Part shown: one piece after another, positions 23,044 through 28,223 of the stretch | How positions within the stretch are numbered: position 1 is the first letter of the stretch | Layout: every line of letters begins with the position of its first letter | Assembly (NCBI GenBank): GCA_043736395.1 | Contig: JAYTCQ010000215.1 | Location: 1-28,223, forward strand | From: JAFDVL01 sp043736395 | Lineage (GTDB): Bacteria; Acidobacteriota; Blastocatellia; RBC074 | Direction: 5' to 3' | DNA length: 28,223 nucleotides | Notes under the pieces: model-generated | The model's input: the letters and a program-made list of their open reading frames with translations, nothing else | What the model was told of the DNA's origin: nothing | The model's database searches: none | Position numbers and translations under genes: made by a program

Positions 23044-23865
23044 TTACTGACATTTTGGAGTATTGCCGCCAATAATTTGGGTCGTGCAATGACAACCACT
23101 TGAGATAGGCTCGTTCTTATTACAAGACCGTTTACAAAAGCCATTCACGAGGACAAACGGCGCAACACAATTGCAACCCGCTGCGCTTTGCCCTTCCGTA
23201 CAGTTGGGATTCTGGCAAACGCCGTTCACAACAACCATTGGCGAAACACAATTGCAACTTGTTGTACTCTGCCCTACCGTACAGGCCGGTGTGGGAGTGG
23301 GAGTTGGAGTCGGGGTCACCGTTGGGGTTGGGGTTGGTGTTGGAGGCGGCGTTGGCGTCGGCGTCACCGTCGGAGTTGGGGGTGGCGTTGGTGTCGGCGT
23401 CACAGTTGGTGTTGGCGTCCCAGAAGGCACTGTACCCGCGCTTTCTGCCGTCATTGTGCTCTTATATACCGGCAAATTTAGCGTGTTGCCGATCATTGGG
23501 ACTGAAAACGTAAACGTGTATCCTGAAATCGTTACTGTCGCGGTTCCTGTTTTGACGAAATAGGGATCAGAGTAATTGACATCGACCATTCCTGTTGTGA
23601 GTCCCGGTACGACAGCCTGACCAGTTCCGGCAGTATTCCCATAAACTACCATGTTCTTAACCGCTGAAGCATTTTTTGCGTTGATCACGGCAAACCGCGA
23701 CCCACTGCGCGCTGCTTCAGTTAAGGAATTATGCACCCAGAGCAAGCGTCCCACTTCCAACACGCCAAACAGAGCCAGAAAAAACACCGTTCCGGCAATC
23801 GAAAATTCGACGAGCGACGCGCCATTTTCTGCGGCTTTTCGATTGAAGTGGAAGAGTCCAGCCAT
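23044..23865 (-). CDS. TadE-like minor pilin with Thr-Pro stalk and cysteine-rich tail
   Basis: A 273-residue protein. The N-terminus is TadE-like: a short cytoplasmic segment, then ENGASLVEFSIAGTVFFLAL (14-33) as membrane segment, followed by a small pilin-like domain to about 145. Residues 149-193 are a Thr/Pro repeat with occasional Val. The tail 195-273 holds 12 cysteines in three modules with spacing close to C-x8-C-x-C-x10-C (Cys195, 204, 206, 217; 222, 231, 233, 244; 248, 258, 260, 272). The first two modules share the pattern GQS...CNC...P...VNG.C. TadE family proteins normally end near residue 150, so the stalk and tail are an addition. It could present an adhesive disulfide-rich tip. 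The start lies 5 bases from the stop of the upstream tadE gene. Confidence 0.85.
   Translation of the reverse strand: MAGLFHFNRKAAENGASLVEFSIAGTVFFLALFGVLEVGRLLWVHNSLTEAARSGSRFAVINAKNASAVKNMVVYGNTAGTGQAVVPGLTTGMVDVNYSDPYFVKTGTATVTISGYTFTFSVPMIGNTLNLPVYKSTMTAESAGTVPSGTPTPTVTPTPTPPPTPTVTPTPTPPPTPTPTPTVTPTPTPTPTPACTVGQSTTSCNCVSPMVVVNGVCQNPNCTEGQSAAGCNCVAPFVLVNGFCKRSCNKNEPISSGCHCTTQIIGGNTPKCQ
23287..23421 (-). repeat. Coding Thr-Pro hexanucleotide-like repeat
   Basis: About 45 codons of ACN-CCN type repeats (seen as GGNGTN on the plus strand) encode the Thr-Pro stalk. Third positions vary, so it is not a perfect tandem array, but it is a candidate for length variation. Confidence 0.85.
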
Positions 23866-23870
23866 AAGAT

Positions 23871-24353
23871 TTAATTCGCAAGCATATAGCGCATTGTGGT
23901 TTTAGCCTGAATCGGCACACTCGCCCACGACACGCCATCCGCAAAATTACCAAGATTGAAAATTGGTTGATAAGTATAGTTTGTCACTCGCACCGTCACG
24001 GTGGCAGGAAAATTGGTACTACCAATCGCGGGGACAATTTCAAAATTTGCAGCACCCAATCCGCTCAGGAGCGCGGTTTTTCCTTCACAATCCAGCTCCC
24101 CGCATAAAGCCAGATTTTTGGCCTGTGTAGCTGTCGCGGTCGTAAACTCTTTGGAAGAAATATGCCGAACGGCTGTCCGCGTCGCTCTCGAAAGCGTGGA
24201 GTAGACATAAAAATATCTTCCAAATTCCGCAGCGACAGCCAACAAAACCAGTAAGACCGGCAACACGATGGCGGCTTCCACCAATTGCACACCGCGTTCG
24301 TCACGCCATAAGCGAGTTTTCGTCTGAAGAATTTTGTCAAAGAAGTTTTGCAT
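23871..24353 (-). CDS. tadE: TadE-family pseudopilin
   Basis: A 160-residue protein. After a short charged segment comes RGVQLVEAAIVLPVLLVLLA (20-39), the conserved TadE membrane helix with the Glu26 position, then FGRYFYVYSTLSRATRTAVRH, a typical TadE continuation. Two cysteines (CGELDC) may form a disulfide. Length is normal for the family. TadE-type pseudopilins are processed by the prepilin peptidase and are needed for Flp pilus formation. Located 6 bases after the tadG-like stop. Confidence 0.88.
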   Translation of the reverse strand: MQNFFDKILQTKTRLWRDERGVQLVEAAIVLPVLLVLLAVAAEFGRYFYVYSTLSRATRTAVRHISSKEFTTATATQAKNLALCGELDCEGKTALLSGLGAANFEIVPAIGSTNFPATVTVRVTNYTYQPIFNLGNFADGVSWASVPIQAKTTMRYMLAN

Positions 24354-24359
24354 TTGAAC

Positions 24360-25544
24360 TTATCGGTAAAGTACGGCGACTGTCAGACCAGAAGCCGAAG
24401 CCGCACTCGGATCATAGCCACCATTTCCAAAAGCAATATCATTGCCGATATATTCGGCGACAATCGCGCCGTTTCCCTTCACCGAAGACCGTAAAAAAAA
24501 TGCTCCAAATTTGCTAACCGTGATGTCATTGCGCCCATTATCCACCTGCGCGACCGGAAGGATTGGCAAAATAAGCACACGTCTCCCCCAGACTCCGTCC
24601 CCGTATTGCAAAGGAGGCGGGGTGATATTGGTTTTATATTCCGCATAAGGGATATCTTCTTTAATATTGGCATCAGGCGGGTATTTAAGGTAATCGGTAC
24701 TATTATTTCCACCCTGATAAATAGCAAAGCGGGTATTAATGCCCTGACCAACCGGGCCGGATTTATTTCCCGGCTCTGTCGTATTTTTTGTGATGACATC
24801 GCCTGCCTTAACACAGCCATCAATTCCTATCGCCGACTTATCGCGGAGGTCACTTCCACCGCGATCTCCATTTAAACTCATCAGCTGATAATTACCGGGT
24901 GAAGTGTTATTGTCAGACTTAATCGTATAGGTACATCCACGCGTGAATTGTTTGGTATTCGGGCAATCCGGGCTGTCCAGATACTGTGTCGTAGTATTCG
25001 TGGTGTCATATTCGATCACCGCAAAAGGAGCAATATTACAAAAGACGTTAAGCCCGGCGGAAAACCCCGCAACCGCACTCCGTGAAAGACTAATCGTGGC
25101 GCTGTTGGTCGCCACGCTGGCGAAAAATACGCCGACGGATTTTGGAGGCACCGTCGCTCGCACAAATTTTATCGTGGCTGGCACTCCACTTGCTTTGGCG
25201 GCAGTCTCATCCAAATCAGTCCCGTAATCGAAGGCTGAAAGAGTTGCGGCGAAACGTACATTGGACCTGCCGATGGTGGCATTGATCCCGCTAAATTCAT
25301 ATTGATTCACAGTCTCAACGGCGCGATCTACAGCTTGCGTTATTCCACCCGGAGTTGAATCCAAAGCCGAAGCTGCCGCGAGTGCCGCCGCATCCGCCGC
25401 GTTTTGCAATTCGCCGCCCACCAAATACCAATGACCCACATCAACTGCCAGACCAACGACTAAAATTATCGCCGCCATGCTAATCGCCGCTATGCCCATG
25501 ATGGAGCCTTTTTCACGGTTACTTTCCGCAGTTCTGAGCTTCAT
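24360..25544 (-). CDS. TadG-like pilus assembly protein
   Basis: A 394-residue protein. A short N-terminal segment leads to KGSIMGIAAISMAAIILVVG (12-31) and VDVGHWYLVGGELQNAADAAALAAA, the hallmark of the Flp pilus assembly TadE/G-like N-terminal domain. The remaining extracytoplasmic part has several cysteines and no recognised enzymatic domain. There is no obvious VWA motif as seen in some TadG proteins. The start ATG overlaps the secretin stop (ATGA), with GGAGGG 4 bases before the ATG, showing translational coupling. Confidence 0.85.
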   Translation of the reverse strand: MKLRTAESNREKGSIMGIAAISMAAIILVVGLAVDVGHWYLVGGELQNAADAAALAAASALDSTPGGITQAVDRAVETVNQYEFSGINATIGRSNVRFAATLSAFDYGTDLDETAAKASGVPATIKFVRATVPPKSVGVFFASVATNSATISLSRSAVAGFSAGLNVFCNIAPFAVIEYDTTNTTTQYLDSPDCPNTKQFTRGCTYTIKSDNNTSPGNYQLMSLNGDRGGSDLRDKSAIGIDGCVKAGDVITKNTTEPGNKSGPVGQGINTRFAIYQGGNNSTDYLKYPPDANIKEDIPYAEYKTNITPPPLQYGDGVWGRRVLILPILPVAQVDNGRNDITVSKFGAFFLRSSVKGNGAIVAEYIGNDIAFGNGGYDPSAASASGLTVAVLYR

Positions 25545-27184
25545 TTTTCCCTCCTGACTTGCGTGGTTCCCGGTGCTGGCGGCAATGGTTCCTGGAGCTC
25601 AGGAATCGTAATCTTCCAAATCATTTTTTCGAAGATGCTGATATCCGGTAAGCGAACAGATTCCTGAGTTGTCGTCGCAATTTTTGGAACCAGAACTGGA
25701 GGTGGAACCACCGCTTGAGGAGCGCCATTCACAGGTGGCACTTCAACTGCAGGCATAGATTTTGGATCTGTGACACCAGGGATTTCTTTCTGCTCTGGAG
25801 GAGTTATTTTTTTCGTCGTTCGATTGCGCGTCGCCGGTTCCACCGGACGATCTGCGAGCGGCGATCCACTTTTCAAACCGTCAAGACCACGCATTTGTGG
25901 CACCGAATCCGGCGTAATGGGCCTTGTTAATTGCGCTGTTACGAAAAATACTAATTCTGTTTCCTGTTTCTGAAATTGCTTGGAAGTGAACAGCGATCCT
26001 AGCAGTGGCACATTTCCCAGCCACGGAACTTTTGAGAGAGATTGCACTTCGTTGTTATCCAACAATCCCGCCAACGCAAAGCTTTGCCCATCTCGCAATT
26101 CAATTCCGGTCTTCGCCTTACGGGTGCGCAAAGCTGGAATCTGAAATCCGTTTAATCTCACACTATTTGAATAATCCAGCGTCGAAACCTCAGGTTCCAA
26201 TTCCAATCGAATATGGTCTTCGTCAATGATGTTTGGCTTGAACGTGAGCCGCACGCCGTATTCTTTATATTGAATACTAACGGCACTGTTGTTGCCTCCA
26301 CCACCGCCTTGCACCACCGGAATCGGGATTTCTCCGCCCGCTAAAAAACTTGCCTGTTGCCCGTTCATCGCGACCAGATTCGGTTCTGCCAAAGCGCGCA
26401 ACGCACCCTGCGATTGCAAGGCGCGAATAAATAAAAATGCATTTCCATTCATCAAAAACAAATTCAAGGTGCTGGCGACTGTCCCTATTAAATTCCCACC
26501 GTCTACCGAACCGAGCGACCATGGCCCTGATCCCGTATTGCTGTATCCACCGACTCCCGGACGGGACTGATATGCAGGCGTAGCAGCTAGTTCACGGATT
26601 TTGTTGCGATTCACTTCTGCCACTCGAACTGACAATTGCACCTGCTGTTCATTACCCACCGGAGCCGATAAAAGGTTGACGGTTTTAAATCCGAAGGATT
26701 GCGCAATGGTGTCGGCACGCTGCACAATTCGCGTTGAACTGACATTTCCTGACAAGACAACTGAACCATTGGCCTGAATTAACTGAATCTCCTCTTTTGG
26801 TAACAAGACGCGGATTTGCGCTTCGAGTTGTGTCAGGTTCACCCGCACAGAAACATCAACAAAAATAAATTTTGAACCATTTTTCGACCAGATAACGACC
26901 GTGGATTGTCCGGGAGCTTTGCCGCTAATCAGCAACTGATTTGAATCCATCGGGATGGATTCCGCCACTTCCTGATTCGGCACAGCCATCCGCCCATACT
27001 CCTCACTAAAAATCAGCAGCATGGATTGCCCGGTGAGCAGGCTGACAGGAATCGGGTCTTTGGGTGGATTTGAAAAGGAGAGTCGGAGGACTGATTCCTG
27101 TGCGAGCGTCGGAAAAAAAACAAACGTTCCGCAGATCAGACAGAGCCATCGAAAATATTTTTTGCTTGGTAAAAATAATGACAT
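25541..27184 (-). CDS. cpaC: Tad pilus secretin CpaC (RcpA)
   Basis: A 547-residue outer-membrane secretin. A signal peptide (1-29, FFPTLAQ) is followed by a pilus-assembly N-terminal domain (about 44-115, QSMLLIFSEEYGRMAVPN and GKAPGQSTVVIWS), a BON-like domain (about 118-170) and a secretin domain (about 260-435). The latter has EPNLVAMNGQQASFLAGGEIPIPV, KEYGVRLTFKPNI and VPWLGNVPLLGSLF. The C-terminal about 100 residues are Pro-rich and variable, more than most CpaC proteins carry. It forms the channel through which the Flp pilus leaves the cell. It starts 59 bases after the cpaB stop. No strong ribosome binding site is seen. Confidence 0.93.
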   Translation of the reverse strand: MSLFLPSKKYFRWLCLICGTFVFFPTLAQESVLRLSFSNPPKDPIPVSLLTGQSMLLIFSEEYGRMAVPNQEVAESIPMDSNQLLISGKAPGQSTVVIWSKNGSKFIFVDVSVRVNLTQLEAQIRVLLPKEEIQLIQANGSVVLSGNVSSTRIVQRADTIAQSFGFKTVNLLSAPVGNEQQVQLSVRVAEVNRNKIRELAATPAYQSRPGVGGYSNTGSGPWSLGSVDGGNLIGTVASTLNLFLMNGNAFLFIRALQSQGALRALAEPNLVAMNGQQASFLAGGEIPIPVVQGGGGGNNSAVSIQYKEYGVRLTFKPNIIDEDHIRLELEPEVSTLDYSNSVRLNGFQIPALRTRKAKTGIELRDGQSFALAGLLDNNEVQSLSKVPWLGNVPLLGSLFTSKQFQKQETELVFFVTAQLTRPITPDSVPQMRGLDGLKSGSPLADRPVEPATRNRTTKKITPPEQKEIPGVTDPKSMPAVEVPPVNGAPQAVVPPPVLVPKIATTTQESVRLPDISIFEKMIWKITIPELQEPLPPAPGTTQVRREK

Positions 27185-27243
27185 TATGAGGTCTCACTTC
27201 CAATTCTGAGGTACGTGAGCGGCTGACGCTGCTTCCAGAATAT

Positions 27244-28134
27244 TCAGGGGAAAACGACGGTTCGCCTTTTTCCACCTTCAAAGACTTCAATGGAGGCCCG
27301 CGGCGTGGGAGCTTCCTGCGGGGCAAGTTTTGCGGTCACGGGTTGAGGATCAATCCGTGGCGGAGTCCAGGTTCGGTTAATGGGGGCAGGTATCGCTGCG
27401 ACGACTTTGCGAACAGGCGAGCTTTCATTCTGTGCAGTAGCAGGCTGCGGAATAAGTATCGCGCGATCTCCGTTAAGAATTGTTCGTTTAGAAGCGCCCA
27501 TTGTCGGCTCATCGCCCTGATCAATAGAGTTGCGAAGCGATAATCGCAGCTTCCCTTCAGCTGAAGCCAGCGCCAGTTTTTCGGTTTGATCTGGTGTCAC
27601 CTGCAACGTGACAGTTCTGACGCTATTCGCTTCGCGCTCATCTTTTGGCTGATCCAGATTCTGGCCATTCGCCAGAACTTTAATATTTTGCAGGACAATT
27701 TTTGAAACAGGGCCTTGATTATTATCGGCATTAATCACTGCCAGCACATCTACGAGCGTCCCCGGCATCAAGAAGCCCGCAATTCCAGTCTCGTCGTCCA
27801 CTTTCACTGTCATTGCGCGGTAACCTTCGGGGATAACCGCCGAAAGCCCCCCAGACGATCCTACGGGCGCTAAGCGGTAATTCGTGAGCGGTTCACGAGC
27901 CGAGATTTTCGTAATCGAAATCCGTCCAATCACCTGCTCTTCTTTTGTAAATGTTCCATCCGGCGTCGCCGCCTTTGGGACTTCCACGGTAGTCAATTGC
28001 TCAGCAATAATTCGAGCACCCAGCGGAATGTCCACTTTGGCGACAATCATTTTATTTGGATTGGAATTTTCGCGTACCCCACGCAGGAAGCCACTAACGG
28101 AGGTTGCCGCCAATAAGCCGAAGAATATAAGCAC
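27244..28134 (-). CDS. cpaB: Flp pilus assembly protein CpaB (RcpC)
   Basis: A 296-residue protein as called from GTG at 28134. The N-terminal membrane helix (LIFFGLLAATSVSGFL) precedes a SAF domain (about 30-90, VAKVDIPLGARIIAEQLTTV ... VIGRISITKISAREPL) and the RcpC/CpaB domain (VIPEGYRAMTVKVDDETGIAGFLMPGTLVDVLAVI ... VTLQVTPDQTEKLALASAEGKLRLSLRN). CpaB sits in the periplasm and works with the secretin. The start is odd: GTG comes directly after an in-phase TAG, there is no good ribosome binding site, and the positive N-terminal residues usual before such a helix are missing. The true start may lie upstream of the TAG, which would make this copy interrupted. Confidence 0.85.
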   Translation of the reverse strand: MLIFFGLLAATSVSGFLRGVRENSNPNKMIVAKVDIPLGARIIAEQLTTVEVPKAATPDGTFTKEEQVIGRISITKISAREPLTNYRLAPVGSSGGLSAVIPEGYRAMTVKVDDETGIAGFLMPGTLVDVLAVINADNNQGPVSKIVLQNIKVLANGQNLDQPKDEREANSVRTVTLQVTPDQTEKLALASAEGKLRLSLRNSIDQGDEPTMGASKRTILNGDRAILIPQPATAQNESSPVRKVVAAIPAPINRTWTPPRIDPQPVTAKLAPQEAPTPRASIEVFEGGKRRTVVFP

Positions 28135-28223
28135 CTAAGCAAAAGTAATGCGGTATTTTGAGCCGACGGATTTCAAGACCTTGAAAAGTTCTTCGGTGAG
28201 ACGCTCAAAGGATTCAGTCGCAC
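28135..28223 (-). CDS. Partial reading frame at window edge, unrecognised
   Basis: The last 28 codons of an open frame run into the window from the right edge (C-terminal residues ...KVLKSVGSKYRITFA), ending at TAG 28135-28137. The frame is in phase with cpaB, and GTG of cpaB follows directly. It may be the C-terminus of the preceding gene, or part of the original N-terminus of cpaB cut off by an amber codon. I do not recognise a family from 28 residues. Confidence 0.45.
   Translation of the reverse strand, partial: ATESFERLTEELFKVLKSVGSKYRITFA

Noticed and set aside
23287..23421. A CRISPR-like or satellite array
   Set aside because: The repeat is a coding Thr-Pro stretch with variable third positions and no spacers.
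23171..23563. A plus-strand frame rich in Gly-Val repeats
   Set aside because: It is the antisense image of the Thr-Pro coding repeat in the TadE-like gene, with no start signal or domain of its own.

Overview
The window looks like a chromosomal segment of a Gram-negative, aerobic, carbohydrate-using soil-type bacterium, most likely an acidobacterium. This is an inference from gene content: a 1,214-residue TonB-dependent receptor with an N-terminal carboxypeptidase-regulatory-like domain, a DUF1080 protein, tandem PQQ-type beta-propellers, several exported c-type cytochromes and many lipoproteins. Base composition looks moderate throughout and I see no transposase, integrase, phage gene, rRNA, tRNA or CRISPR array.

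Region 1 (1-9409, minus strand) is a sugar uptake and catabolism block. In transcription order it holds a cupin/mannose-6-phosphate-isomerase-like protein, a TIM-barrel sugar isomerase, a small nucleotidyltransferase, a Gfo/Idh/MocA oxidoreductase, a secreted DUF1080 protein and finally the giant TonB-dependent receptor. The combination of DUF1080, Gfo/Idh/MocA and TIM-barrel isomerase fits a 3-keto-sugar style route for breaking glycosides. Past the receptor terminator there is a compact candidate small RNA (about 107-237, minus).

Region 2 (9490-14179, minus strand) holds two tandem paralogous quinoprotein-like beta-propellers, a one-heme cytochrome fused to a ComEA-like helix-hairpin-helix domain, and an SGNH-fold lipoprotein that has lost its catalytic Ser and His.

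Region 3 (14696-18005, plus strand) reads divergently from region 2. It is a three-gene set of predicted lipoproteins: a di-heme cytochrome c peroxidase/MauG-type protein, a cupredoxin-like protein with a recognisable type-1 copper ligand set, and a YVTN-type beta-propeller. The middle gene carries a palindromic element inserted in frame in front of its signal peptide, flanked by an 8-bp direct repeat.

Region 4 (18196-28223, minus strand) is a Tad/Flp pilus locus: cpaB, cpaC (secretin), tadG-like, tadE-like, a second tadE-like with a Thr-Pro stalk and a 12-cysteine tail, cpaE, cpaF, tadB and tadC. No pilin or prepilin peptidase gene lies in the window; they may be upstream, beyond the right edge. 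A partial reading frame at the right edge runs in phase into cpaB through a single amber codon.

Six unrelated inverted-repeat elements sit in or between genes (8050-8188, 10833-10901, 15804-15979, 16784-16907, 18019-18184, 21565-21761). This suggests a genome rich in small palindromic intergenic repeats.
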